A stretch of DNA of 64,000 nucleotides from Stigmatella ashevillena (lineage in GTDB: Bacteria; Myxococcota; Myxococcia; Myxococcales; Myxococcaceae): NCBI RefSeq assembly GCF_028368975.1, contig NZ_JAQNDM010000002.1:8240425-8304424 (forward strand), read 5' to 3'. Each line of letters opens with the position of its first letter. Within the stretch, counting starts at the first letter, position 1. The notes under the pieces are model-generated. The model saw nothing but the letters and a program-made list of their open reading frames with translations. It was not told where the DNA came from and ran no database searches. This document shows positions 17,539 through 29,945 of this stretch, one piece after another. Position numbers and translations under genes: made by a program.

Positions 17539-18327
17539 GTGGCAACTATCGTCGAGTTCGCGCTATTCCCGGTCTACGCTGCGCAGGCCGTGTATGCGCG
17601 CTGGCGAACGCCCCGTCTTCCCGAGCCCCAAGGGGCACGCTCGGGACACCTGGGAGCTGGTTCACCCCTGCGCCTTCTCGTGGTCGGCGACTCGTCTGCC
17701 GCAGGCGTGGGTGTCACAACGCAAACGGACGCGCTCACGGGCCAGCTCACATGGCTCCTCGCGGAGCGATTCTCTGTGTCCTGGTGCTTGTTGGCGAAGA
17801 CGGGGTTCACGACGACCGACGTCATCAATCTGCTCGGCAAGCATGACAGCGCCCACTTCGACGTCGTGCTGGTTGCCGTGGGAGCCAATGATCTCACGCA
17901 GCGCGTGCCCGCTGCGCGATGGGTGAAGTCGCTCAATCAGCTCGTCGGGGTGCTAACCGAGCGCTTCGGAGCCAGCCGCATCTTTCTCTCGCCGCTTCCT
18001 CCGATGAAGGAGTTCCCTGCGCTGCCACGGCCGTTGAGTGGTTACGTGGGACGTCGAGCAGAGGAGTACAATGTCGCGCTGCGCGCGTTCGCCATGGAGC
18101 GCGAAAACTGTGAGTTCTTAGCTGACGCGTTTCCGTTCGGACCCGAGGTCTTGGCCCGCGACGTCATGTCCTCAGACGGCTTCCATCCAGGACCACCTGT
18201 CTACGCTGCGTGGGCCAAGTGCGCTGCATCCGCCATCGTCGCCTTATCAGGCGACGCAGGATGGAGCCGAGCAGAGACGGACGCCGCGGGGCGGGTTGGC
18301 CTCCCACGTGACGACCCGCGAGCCTGA
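17539..18327 (+). CDS. SGNH/GDSL-family hydrolase (lipase/esterase)
   Basis: 262 residues from a GTG at 17539 with GAGG nine bases upstream; a TTG at 17524 is the alternative. An N-terminal hydrophobic/amphipathic segment may be a membrane anchor. SGNH blocks are clear: LLVVGDSSAAGVGV (nucleophile Ser in GDSS), AKTGFTT (block II Gly), VAVGANDLTQ (block III, GxND) and DGFHPGPPVYAAWA (block V, Asp-x-x-His). Predicted to hydrolyse an ester or acyl group; the substrate is unknown. Confidence 0.85.
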   Translation: MATIVEFALFPVYAAQAVYARWRTPRLPEPQGARSGHLGAGSPLRLLVVGDSSAAGVGVTTQTDALTGQLTWLLAERFSVSWCLLAKTGFTTTDVINLLGKHDSAHFDVVLVAVGANDLTQRVPAARWVKSLNQLVGVLTERFGASRIFLSPLPPMKEFPALPRPLSGYVGRRAEEYNVALRAFAMERENCEFLADAFPFGPEVLARDVMSSDGFHPGPPVYAAWAKCAASAIVALSGDAGWSRAETDAAGRVGLPRDDPRA

Positions 18328-18436
18328 CGCGGCGCCGCCGCAGCGGGACTGCGCATGGGGAAGGGCGAGTGGCTTGCTCGACGGACCGGTGGATTCGCCA
18401 CGGGTGTCTCGTGTAAGCACCCGCTGGAGGTCCGAT

Positions 18437-19237
18437 GTGCTGACCGTCATGTTGCTGAGCCTGTTGGCCGTGCCTCCGATGGAGGTCGAGATCTTCGTCC
18501 CGCTGTGTGACAACGCGTTGATCGAGTGCGGCCGTCCTCCCGCTGGGGCTCCACGCGCGCTGGAGACGAACCTCTACTGGGGGGCGATGTACGGTGCGGA
18601 GCGGTTCCTCTTACGGGCCCCTGGATTCAAGATGGTGAGCCGAGAGCCGGGACCCGATGGGGCCGAGGTGCTGCGCGAACTCGTTCTGGAGCGGACCGCA
18701 GCGAAGGGAGAGCGGCCCGTGCGGCTGCGGCTCCACGCCTATGCGGGCGACGCGATAGACACGGCGCTGGAGGACTTCCTGCGTGCGGCGGCGGGCGCGA
18801 GTCGCGCTGACCTGATAGTGTGGGCCGGACATGACCGGCTCATGGACCGCGAGCCTCCCCGGGTGGATGCCCCGCCGGGAGCCACGCCAAGGCCCGTGGT
18901 CGTCCTGGCCTGCATGAGCGAGCAGTACTTCGGTCCGGTGCTGAAGACGCTGGGCGCGAGCCCCATCGCGCTCACGCGAACGCTGATGGCGCCCGAGGCC
19001 TATCTGCTGGAGGCACTGGCCAGCACCGTGGCGCGCCATGGGCCCACGGAGACCAAGGCCATGCGCACAGCACTCGTGGAGGCCTATGCGCGTTATCAGC
19101 GCCTCTCTCTCCGCGCTGCGGGCTCTGTCTTCTCGAAGCTGCCCCCCGTCGGAGGTCGCGCCGTCGCGCGCGACGGACCCCTCCTTGTGAAGTTCCCCGA
19201 GCCTCCCAAGTCCTCCGCGCCAGCAGTACCGCGCTGA
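18437..19237 (+). CDS. Conserved hypothetical protein, possible caspase-like (His/Cys) fold
   Basis: 266 residues. The GTG at 18437 is chosen because GGAGGT lies five bases upstream; it leaves 109 bases after the SGNH gene. A short hydrophobic N-terminus may be a signal peptide. Two motifs stand out: DLIVWAGHDRLMD and, about 20 residues later, RPVVVLACMSEQYF. A strand-His followed by a strand-Cys at this spacing is the layout of caspase/CHAT/gingipain-type peptidases. Near the N-terminus, VPLCDNALIECG may form a disulfide. Assignment to the caspase-like clan is inference from motif shape only; otherwise this is an unrecognised family. Confidence 0.7.
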   Translation: MLTVMLLSLLAVPPMEVEIFVPLCDNALIECGRPPAGAPRALETNLYWGAMYGAERFLLRAPGFKMVSREPGPDGAEVLRELVLERTAAKGERPVRLRLHAYAGDAIDTALEDFLRAAAGASRADLIVWAGHDRLMDREPPRVDAPPGATPRPVVVLACMSEQYFGPVLKTLGASPIALTRTLMAPEAYLLEALASTVARHGPTETKAMRTALVEAYARYQRLSLRAAGSVFSKLPPVGGRAVARDGPLLVKFPEPPKSSAPAVPR

Positions 19238-19380
19238 CGCGCGCCTTCTCGTGGCGTCTGGTGACTGTCAGATTCCGCTTCTGGTTGACGGACCAAGAGC
19301 TGTGAGGAGAGCTGAGAATCAATGCCGAGCTCGAGCACACTTATGAAAGTTTCGAAAACTCGATTTGACTCAGAGGCTCC

Positions 19381-20358
19381 ATGAATACGCTCCACCTTGT
19401 CGATCCATCCGCGCGCGAACTCGTCACCCAACTTCCTTCCGTGGACCCCGAACGTCAGTCCGTCGCGGAGTTCCGGGCCAATCTTCTCGCCATCTACGCG
19501 CAGGCGGCTCCGCCCATGCCGGAGGCTCGCGAGGAGCGAACGGTCCCCGGCCCGCCGGGCGCGCCGGAGGTGCGAGTCTTGATGTACCGGCCGGCGCCAC
19601 AGCCGCAACCCTTCCCTGCCATCTTGTACATCCATGGGGGCGGAATGATTGGCGGGGCGGCGGAGATGATGGATGCGGCCAGCGTTCAGCTCGCGCAAGG
19701 CCACGGGGCGCTCGTCGTGGCGGTGGACTATCGCTTGGCTCCCGAGACGCCGTTCCCGGGGCCCGTAGAGGATTGCTACGCAGCGCTCGATTGGCTCTTC
19801 CGGAGCGCTGACAACCTGGGCGTCGACCCCTCGCACATCGCCATCATGGGGCACAGCGCCGGTGGAGGCCTGGCGGCGGCGACGGCACTGCTGGCGCGTG
19901 ACCGGGGCGTACACCTGCTCTCCGGGCAGATCCTCATCTACCCCATGCTGGATTCGCGCACGGGGACGCCGGAATCGCTCGCGGACAACCCCCTGGTCGG
20001 CGAGTTCGTCTGGACGCGCGAGTTCAACAGGTTCGGCTGGAAGGCCCTGCGCGGCACGGAGCCCCTCCCGCCTGAGCGCCTCGGTCACTTCTCGCCGGCC
20101 CAGGCCTCGGACGTGAGCCGCCTTCCCCCCGCCTTCATCGCCGTGGGAGCGCTCGACCTCTTTCTGGAGGAGGACGTGGCATATGCGCTCCGGCTGGCGC
20201 GTTCTGGCGTGCCGGTGGACCTGCACGTCTACGAGGGGGGGATCCACGGGTTCGACCTCTTCCCCGGGGCCCTCGCCACCCGCTTCGAGGCCGACTTGCG
20301 CGCCGCGCTCGGTCGCGTGCTGCAAGGCGCTCCGGGGAACGCGGCGCCTCAAGGCTGA
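19381..20358 (+). CDS. Alpha/beta hydrolase fold-3 esterase (hormone-sensitive-lipase type)
   Basis: 325 residues with no signal peptide. It shows the HSL/type IV esterase signatures: oxyanion motif HGGG at residues 85-88, VAVDYRLAPE, nucleophile Ser159 in GHSAGGG, a late Asp (AVGALDLFLEE) and His (EGGIHGFDLFPG). Predicted to hydrolyse short-chain acyl esters in the cytoplasm. Its ATG overlaps the end of a possible 20-codon upstream reading frame (19322-19384). The stop faces the convergent hydrolase gene at 20490. Confidence 0.88.
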   Translation: MNTLHLVDPSARELVTQLPSVDPERQSVAEFRANLLAIYAQAAPPMPEAREERTVPGPPGAPEVRVLMYRPAPQPQPFPAILYIHGGGMIGGAAEMMDAASVQLAQGHGALVVAVDYRLAPETPFPGPVEDCYAALDWLFRSADNLGVDPSHIAIMGHSAGGGLAAATALLARDRGVHLLSGQILIYPMLDSRTGTPESLADNPLVGEFVWTREFNRFGWKALRGTEPLPPERLGHFSPAQASDVSRLPPAFIAVGALDLFLEEDVAYALRLARSGVPVDLHVYEGGIHGFDLFPGALATRFEADLRAALGRVLQGAPGNAAPQG

Positions 20359-20489
20359 GCGCCGGTTCTCGTCCCAAGGGGAGTATCCGTCCGGTCAGCG
20401 ACGTCGTGGGGGGGGGATTGAGGCCAGACCCGTGCTGTCGTGCCTTCACAGGAACCCAAGCCCATTGTGGCACACCTCAAGGGGCGGGT

Positions 20490-21281
20490 TCACGCAACGG
20501 GCGTGAGCAGGAACGGCACCAACGCCTCCAGCATCTGCCCGGGCGCATCGAGCGGGATGATGTGCCCGCAGTTCTCGAGCTGCACCTCGGCCAGATTGTC
20601 GGCGACCGGCCGCAACTGGGCCGCGAGCGCAGGGCCGACGGGATGCGCGCCGATCGCCAGCACTGGCATTGGCAGCCGTCTCCCCTGTTCGACGATGAGC
20701 GACGTGATCTGCGCTGCTGTGACTGGCAGCGCGCGGTAATGCGCGAAGGCGCTGGCCAGTGCTGCGCGTCCGGTGTAGGCGGCGACAAAGGCATCCCGGA
20801 TCTCCGGGGCCACTCCACGGCCGCCGTGGGTGCCCGCGCGGAGGAACCATTCAATGTACTCCCGCTCATGCCCCTCCAGCACGGTCTCGGCCAAGCCGGG
20901 TGCCTGATGGAAGCCGAACCACCACGGCGGGCCGTTGGCGAGGAAGGATTCCGCGCCCGGGAGCCGTCCAAGCAACGACTCCATCAGCACCAGCCGCCTT
21001 ACCCGCTCCGGCTGCGAGAGGGCCAGGACGAAGGCCGGCGGTGCGCCTGCGTCGATGCCGACGACGTCGGCCCGGTCAATCCCCAGTCCGTCGAGGAGGG
21101 CTGCGACCGCGGCCGCGAGGGCATGCCCATCCCCGCCAGCAACGAGGTTGGGCGCGATCACCCGGTGGGTCTGGGCGAGCCGAGGTAGCACTGAGTCCCA
21201 CAGTCGCGGCGTGTGCGGGAAGCCGTGCAGCAACACGACGGCCGGTCCGGTGCCGATATCGACGAGGCCCTCGCGGTTCAT
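20490..21281 (-). CDS. Alpha/beta hydrolase with Asp nucleophile (epoxide hydrolase/dehalogenase type)
   Basis: 263 residues. The core has HGFPHTPRLWDSV (the HGFP oxyanion motif common in epoxide hydrolases) and a nucleophile elbow GIDAGAPP, where the usual Ser is replaced by Asp; the closing His is in ENCGHIIPLDAP. An Asp at the elbow is the mark of the epoxide hydrolase and haloalkane/haloacetate dehalogenase branch, which work through an alkyl-enzyme ester. The cap is short compared with canonical epoxide hydrolases, so the substrate is open. It lies 84 bases downstream of the fructokinase gene on the same strand but is not an obvious part of that pathway. Confidence 0.8.
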   Translation of the reverse strand: MNREGLVDIGTGPAVVLLHGFPHTPRLWDSVLPRLAQTHRVIAPNLVAGGDGHALAAAVAALLDGLGIDRADVVGIDAGAPPAFVLALSQPERVRRLVLMESLLGRLPGAESFLANGPPWWFGFHQAPGLAETVLEGHEREYIEWFLRAGTHGGRGVAPEIRDAFVAAYTGRAALASAFAHYRALPVTAAQITSLIVEQGRRLPMPVLAIGAHPVGPALAAQLRPVADNLAEVQLENCGHIIPLDAPGQMLEALVPFLLTPVA

Positions 21282-21365
21282 GGTTCTTTCCTGAGGGGAT
21301 AGCGCTGGGAGAGCACGCCGACGTTAGTAACCCTCGTGCCCCCCAACAACCACCGAAACAGTCTC

Positions 21366-22298
21366 TTAGCCGAGCTCCGAGCGCCGGGGGGGATTGCAGC
21401 CTTCGTGCTCGCACGTCTTTGCGGCGACTCGGGCAGCGAAGGTGGCGCACTCCCTCAAGGTGGTGTCATCCAGGGCGGTGAGTTCCGCGCCCTGGCGGAT
21501 GCCTCGCTCATAAAGCAGGGTCAGCAGTCCGGCGGTGAAGCTGTCGCCAGCCCCTACGGTATCGCCGAACTTCGCCAGCTTCGCGGCGGGCACGTCGAGC
21601 CGGGCTCCACTCTGGCGGAAGACGGAAGCCCCCTCGGCGCCGCGGGTGATCACCACCACGGATGGGCCGCGCTCCAGCCAGCGCTGGGCGATGTCTTCCA
21701 TCCGGCCGCCGGGAAACAGCACGGCGAGATCCTCGTCACTGGCCTTGATGAGGTGGAAGGATGCCAGGGCCTCGGTGAGGCGCTTCGCATAGGCGGGGAT
21801 GTTGGCGGCACCAATGACGGGCGGCCGGATGTTGGGATCGAAGGAGAGCAGCCGCCGGTCCTTCTCCTGGCGGAACAACGCCTCCAGGGTGGCGGCCACC
21901 GGGGCCCCGTCGAGCACCACGGCCCCCAGCCCCCAGTGGAGGATGGCTCCATCCGGAAGCTTCGGAAGGTCGCTCGGCTGGAGCAGCCGGTCCGCGGTGC
22001 CCTGCGTATAGAAGGCGTAGCTGGCTTGGCCCTCCACCTTCTTGACGAAGGCCAGCGTCGTCAGCTCCGGCCCGCGGACGAGCAGCCGGAGGTTGACGCC
22101 GTTGTCCTCCAGCACCTGGGCGAGCTGATTGCCGAAAGCGTCCCGGGAGATCCGCCCCAGGAAGGCCGTGGGTGCTCCCAGCCGGGCCAGCGCCAGGGCG
22201 GTGTTGAACGGCGAGCCGCCCGGGACGGCCCGGAAGAGGTTCCCGTCGGCCTTGTCCGGGATCAGATCGATGAGTGCTTCACCGCAGCTGATGATCAT
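21366..22298 (-). CDS. Fructokinase (PfkB-family carbohydrate kinase)
   Basis: 310 residues. PfkB signatures are GGSPFNTALALARLG near the N-terminus and the C-terminal GDTVGAGDSFTAGLL, which carries the catalytic Asp and the anion hole. It is the last gene of the polyol operon, 16 bases after the polyol dehydrogenase. It should phosphorylate the ketose (most likely fructose) made by that enzyme to fructose 6-phosphate for glycolysis. Assignment to the family is firm; the fructose specificity is inferred from its neighbours. Confidence 0.87.
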   Translation of the reverse strand: MIISCGEALIDLIPDKADGNLFRAVPGGSPFNTALALARLGAPTAFLGRISRDAFGNQLAQVLEDNGVNLRLLVRGPELTTLAFVKKVEGQASYAFYTQGTADRLLQPSDLPKLPDGAILHWGLGAVVLDGAPVAATLEALFRQEKDRRLLSFDPNIRPPVIGAANIPAYAKRLTEALASFHLIKASDEDLAVLFPGGRMEDIAQRWLERGPSVVVITRGAEGASVFRQSGARLDVPAAKLAKFGDTVGAGDSFTAGLLTLLYERGIRQGAELTALDDTTLRECATFAARVAAKTCEHEGCNPPRRSELG

Positions 22299-22314
22299 GG
22301 TCGGGCTCCGAGCC

Positions 22315-23817
22315 TCACGAGGCCGCGTCCGCGGGAAGCTTGTCCCCCGCGGCGACGATCTCCTTCAGGGTGGCCACCACGCCTTGCGTGTCGATCTTCT
22401 GGCGCAACTGGAGGTACAGGGCGACGAAGCCCGGGTGCGCGGGGAGCTGGGTGCCGACCACCTCGGTCAGCTCGAGCAGCGTCGATGGAGAGGAGCTCTG
22501 GATGACCCTCTCCATCAGGTGGCGCGCATTGGGCTCGACGATGGGATACGCCTCACCGCGCTCGTCCTTGCCCTTGAGGTAGCGCTCGTAGCTCGCCAGG
22601 AAGAACGCGATGCGGTGATAGGGGCGCCCGTGCTTCAGGATTTCGTGCAGGGTGGGCAGCAAGAAGCCTGAAATCTTCGAGCCTCCGTCCATGCACAACC
22701 GGGCCACCTGATCGCCGACGGCGCGGTTGCCAAAGCGCTGAAGCAGCTTGGCCTTGTAAGCGTCGATCTCGAGCCCGGGCAGGGATTTCAGCCAATATCC
22801 CGCGTCGAGGTTGAGGAAGTCCCGCAGGTACTGGGTGAAGAGCTCATCGTGCAGGACGTCATCCACCTTGCGGAACCCCGCGAGGTAGGCGGGGTACGAC
22901 AGCATGGTGTGGGTCGCGTTGAGCAGGCGGATCTTCGCCTCCTCATACGGGGACACATCCGGGGTGATCATCACCCCCACGGCATCCCACTCGGGGCGGC
23001 CATTGCGGAAGTCGTCCTCCAGCACCCACTGGATGAAGTCCTCGCAGATGACCGGGGCCGCGTCGTCCACGCCAGTCAAGTCGCGCAGCTTCTGCCGGGC
23101 AGCGTTGTCCGTCGCGGGGGTGATGCGGTCGACCATGGCGTTGGGAAAGCCCACCTCGCGCTCAATCCAGGCGGCGAGCTCGGGGTCCTTGGCCTTGGCG
23201 AAGGCCACACACGCACGGCGGGCCTGCACGCCGTTGTGGCGCAGGTTGTCGCAGGACATCACGGTGAAGGGCTTGATGCCCGCCTTGCGGCGGCGGTCCA
23301 GCGCCTCGACGATGTAGCCGAACGCCCCGTGGGGCTCGCCCGGGTGTTCCAGGTCATACACGACGGACGGGTGCTTCAGGTTGAACTGGCCGCGCTCGTC
23401 GATGAGGTAGCCGCCCTCCGTGATGGTCAGCGAGACGATGCGGATGTCAGGCTGGCTCAACCGGTCCAGCACCGCCTTCGGGTTGTCCTGGGCATAGAGA
23501 TACTCGACCATGGCCTCGACGACGCGCGAGGTGTGCGTGCCATCCGGCGCCATCTCGCTGACGGTGTAGAGCCCATCCTGGCGCTTCATCGCCGCGGCCA
23601 TGGCGGCGTCCTGGGGCAACAGGTTGATGCCGCACAACCCCCACTGCTCCTGGCCGGGACGTGCCAGCGCGCGGTCGAGGTAGATGGCCAGGTGCGCGCG
23701 GTGGAATCCTCCCACTCCGATGTGCGCGATGCCCGCCTTCACCTTGCTGCGGTCGTAGCCGGGGCGGACGACCGACGCGGGAAGCGTGGAGAGGTGGGCC
23801 TGATCAAGTGGATGCAT
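22315..23817 (-). CDS. Mannitol/polyol 2-dehydrogenase
   Basis: 500 residues, full length for the long-chain polyol dehydrogenases (MtlK/MtlD type). The N-terminus has the NAD-binding GIAHIGVGGFHRAHLAIYLD. The catalytic region contains SCDNLRHNG and VGFPNAMVDRITPATD, and the C-terminal domain has the long helical family signature. It oxidises mannitol, or a related polyol such as sorbitol or arabitol, to the ketose with NAD+. It sits between the ABC ATPase and fructokinase genes with gaps of 8 and 16 bases. The exact polyol is inferred, not shown. Confidence 0.9.
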   Translation of the reverse strand: MHPLDQAHLSTLPASVVRPGYDRSKVKAGIAHIGVGGFHRAHLAIYLDRALARPGQEQWGLCGINLLPQDAAMAAAMKRQDGLYTVSEMAPDGTHTSRVVEAMVEYLYAQDNPKAVLDRLSQPDIRIVSLTITEGGYLIDERGQFNLKHPSVVYDLEHPGEPHGAFGYIVEALDRRRKAGIKPFTVMSCDNLRHNGVQARRACVAFAKAKDPELAAWIEREVGFPNAMVDRITPATDNAARQKLRDLTGVDDAAPVICEDFIQWVLEDDFRNGRPEWDAVGVMITPDVSPYEEAKIRLLNATHTMLSYPAYLAGFRKVDDVLHDELFTQYLRDFLNLDAGYWLKSLPGLEIDAYKAKLLQRFGNRAVGDQVARLCMDGGSKISGFLLPTLHEILKHGRPYHRIAFFLASYERYLKGKDERGEAYPIVEPNARHLMERVIQSSSPSTLLELTEVVGTQLPAHPGFVALYLQLRQKIDTQGVVATLKEIVAAGDKLPADAAS

Positions 23818-23825
23818 GGAGAAGG

Positions 23826-24908
<1,083 letters not shown>

Positions 24909-24924
24909 AGAAAGACCCCCAAAA

Positions 24925-25758
<834 letters not shown>

Positions 25759-25767
25759 GGTGTCCTC

Positions 25768-26646
<879 letters not shown>

Positions 26647-26696
26647 CGCGAGACTCCGGAGCGAGGGAGGGGATCGGGGCGGGAGAAGGGGCGTGC

Positions 26697-28025
<1,329 letters not shown>

Positions 28026-28150
28026 GCGGCGACTCCGGTCGGGGGCCCCAGCACGCGGCATGCGGTGCGAGGGGTGCGCCGTTTTATAAGGTCGCCTCAC
28101 AGAGGCCAACGAAGTTATTCAATGATGCGCGGGTTGTGCGGAATCGAATG
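28026..28150 (-). promoter_or_regulatory. Upstream region of the polyol operon
   Basis: The 273-base gap before the binding-protein gene holds no supported gene. It has a short inverted repeat GCCTC-ACA-GAGGC (28094-28106) next to an AT-rich TTATAA (on the minus strand) that could be a -10. This would suit an operator overlapping a promoter, but the match to promoter consensus is weak. No regulator gene is linked. Confidence 0.3.
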
Positions 28151-28298
28151 AACGAGATCGCACGGAGCCGCGAAAGGGTCCTGGGAGAGAAGGACTCGAT
28201 ACGCAGTGCGCAATAAGCCGGGCCGACTACAGGTCGCGTCCGGTCTGTTGCCCCTTCTGCGCAATGATGGCGGTGAAGCCGGGGGCGCCTTCGGAGGG

Positions 28299-28769
28299 TC
28301 AGACTTCCTCGTCGGGCAGGAGCGTGCGGAGCAACTCGTCATCGGGGCTGAGAGGGCGCCATCCAGGCGGTGGCGGCGTGGCAAGAAGCGCATCGCCAAC
28401 GTGATCAACTCTCTGCTGATGGGTTTCTGGGGTGTAGGTACTCCAGCGGGCGAGCGCATGCGCGACATCGAAGCGGTTGGCGTCGTCCAGCACCGTCGGC
28501 CAGCCGTTCGGAAGATGCTGGGACAATTCGCGCACAAGCTGCCCTCGCACCAAGCGTGTGACTTGATGGTTGCGCTCTGCCTCGGCCACCAGGCCGCTGA
28601 ACACCTGCACTGCAGCAATGTCGTGCGGGCCAAGCGCTTCGGCCAGCGCAACCAAGGAGGCGGTGGGGCGCGCTTCGGCAAAAGCGGTGAGCGAAGCGTA
28701 ACCACGCTCCCGGACCCGTTCATAAAGGCGGCTCTTCCAGTTGCCCTCCCAGGAATGGTCCTCGCTCAT
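28299..28769 (-). CDS. Candidate immunity protein (SitI-like) of a decayed toxin module
   Basis: 156 residues from the ATG at 28769, seven bases after the toxin remnant's stop and in the same orientation, with GAGGTGG as ribosome-binding sequence. The protein is soluble, probably all-helical, with no signal peptide (KSRLYERVRERGYASLTAFAEARPTAS; VTRLVRGQLVRELSQHLPNGWP). I cannot place it in an enzymatic family. Small intact cytoplasmic proteins immediately 3' of lipoprotein toxins are the rule for immunity genes in Myxococcus Sit loci. The role is inferred from position. Confidence 0.62.
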   Translation of the reverse strand: MSEDHSWEGNWKSRLYERVRERGYASLTAFAEARPTASLVALAEALGPHDIAAVQVFSGLVAEAERNHQVTRLVRGQLVRELSQHLPNGWPTVLDDANRFDVAHALARWSTYTPETHQQRVDHVGDALLATPPPPGWRPLSPDDELLRTLLPDEEV

Positions 28770-28777
28770 TTGCCACC

Positions 28778-29203
28778 TCAGGGTGTGAAATGCATCTGAT
28801 TCCATTCGCCGGGCCATGTGGGGCCCAGGCGCCAGTTGCCGCCGCCATGAATGGCCTTGTGGCTTGCCTGTTCCAGTCGGACGCAGAACTGGTCGATGCT
28901 CAGGTCACCGGTGAATCCACGTTTCTCGAACCACTCGCGGTGCTCTCGCGGCAGGACGTGGTGCTGCGGTGGCTCCGCCATACCGGCCCCAGTTCATCCC
29001 GTCACATGCATGCCGTGCACCTCGGGTCCATCGCTCAGTGCGTCGCGCACTCCTTGCAGCTCCACCCACTCTGCAGAGACAACCATTCGCGTGCCCATCA
29101 TTACACCGTTCGAGCCCATCACGAGGCCACCACCGAGCGTGAAGGGAGCGGCAGGTGGCAGGCGTGGCAGTGACATCTTCAGTGCGGACACCAGGGAGAG
29201 CAT
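28778..29203 (-). pseudogene. Remnant of lipoprotein toxin C-terminus (DUF2380/SitA-type), interrupted
   Basis: On the minus strand one frame reads LPRLPPAAPFTLGGGLVMGS, GTRMVVSAEWVEL and HGMHVTG, then an in-frame TGA (28994-28996). It continues TGAGMAEPPQHHVLPREHREW, DQFCVRLEQASHKAIHGGGN and WRLGPTWPGEWNQ before stopping. The HHVLP, His-rich and EWN elements are those of the C-terminal nuclease-like toxin domains on myxobacterial lipoprotein toxins. The lipoprotein N-terminus is missing: the frame is cut at 29203, exactly where a transposase fragment ends. An intact candidate immunity gene follows. Family identity rests on remembered motifs and is moderately certain. Confidence 0.65.
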
Positions 29204-29685
29204 TTAATGGTCCAAGCCCAGTTCGCCTTTGAGGCCTTCATAGACGCGCTCGGTTCTCCAGCGCTGCATGACCAGACGAACGAGCTGCTTTTGGGTTCTG
29301 TGTCCCAGCAGGGAAATGAGAAAAGAGTTGGTAGGCTCAGGCTCTCCATCGCGCCATTCGATGAGCAGCCAGAGCAGCTCCTGCGCCTTCGTTGGTACTC
29401 CTGCGTCATTCACCCGACGCAGGGCAAAGCGAGTGGTTTGAGAGGACACCGCGACCGCTTCGCAGCGAAGTGAAACACCCTCTGGTGCACAGCGTCCACC
29501 CTCCTGGGGTCCGGGCATGCCCGTGCGGCCATGGGTTCCACGCTCTTACGCTCCCCATCCCCCAGCAGCCCCATCGCGTACAAGGCGAACGAGCCTTGTC
29601 GGCTCTCTTCTTCCAGCACATCCCCAATTGTCTGGAAGTACCTCTCCAGTCGCTGCACCGCAGCGCCCTCCATCGAAAGCTCCAT
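29204..29685 (-). pseudogene. Internally deleted transposase (IS701/IS4-like DDE)
   Basis: Two pieces of one transposase lie on the minus strand in different frames. The N-terminal piece starts at 29685 (MELSMEGAAVQRLERYFQTI, then KSVEPMAARACPDPRRVDAV). The C-terminal piece ends at 29204 (KAQELLWLLIEWRDGEPEPT, then LVMQRWRTERVYEGLKGELG). The junction near 29470 removes the catalytic DDE core and shifts the frame, and the C-terminus is also cut off, so it cannot transpose. It was probably an insertion that interrupted the toxin gene at 29203. No terminal inverted repeats could be identified. Confidence 0.75.
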
Positions 29686-29690
29686 ATCTC

Positions 29691-29852
29691 ATGCCCTGGC
29701 AGCGTGAACCCGTCGGGCCCAACGTGATTGACTCCCCGGCCGAGATCGAGGCAGAGGCGACGGAGCAGGAGACCCGGGGCAGCTTCACACTCAAGCTGTG
29801 GAACGAGGATGTAACCCGGAACGTGATCGTCTCTGGGGTGATGTTCCCGTAG
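29691..29852 (+). other. Short unassigned reading frame, probably a gene fragment
   Basis: 53 codons starting ATG at 29691, reading MPWQREPVGPNVIDSPAEIE and ending DVTRNVIVSGVMFP. It begins five bases from the transposase start on the other strand, so it is more likely the 3' part of an interrupted gene than an independent one. No family recognised. Confidence 0.3.
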
Positions 29853-29945
29853 CGTAGGACTTCACTCCCACCTGATGGGAGAGCGGCCGAGGCTTTCTGG
29901 TCTTTCATGGCCATGTGCTCATCACTGTTACCAGGAGCGTTCCGT

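Noticed and set aside
28026-28298. A gene before the polyol operon
   Set aside because: No frame here has a ribosome-binding site and protein-like composition; better read as promoter region.
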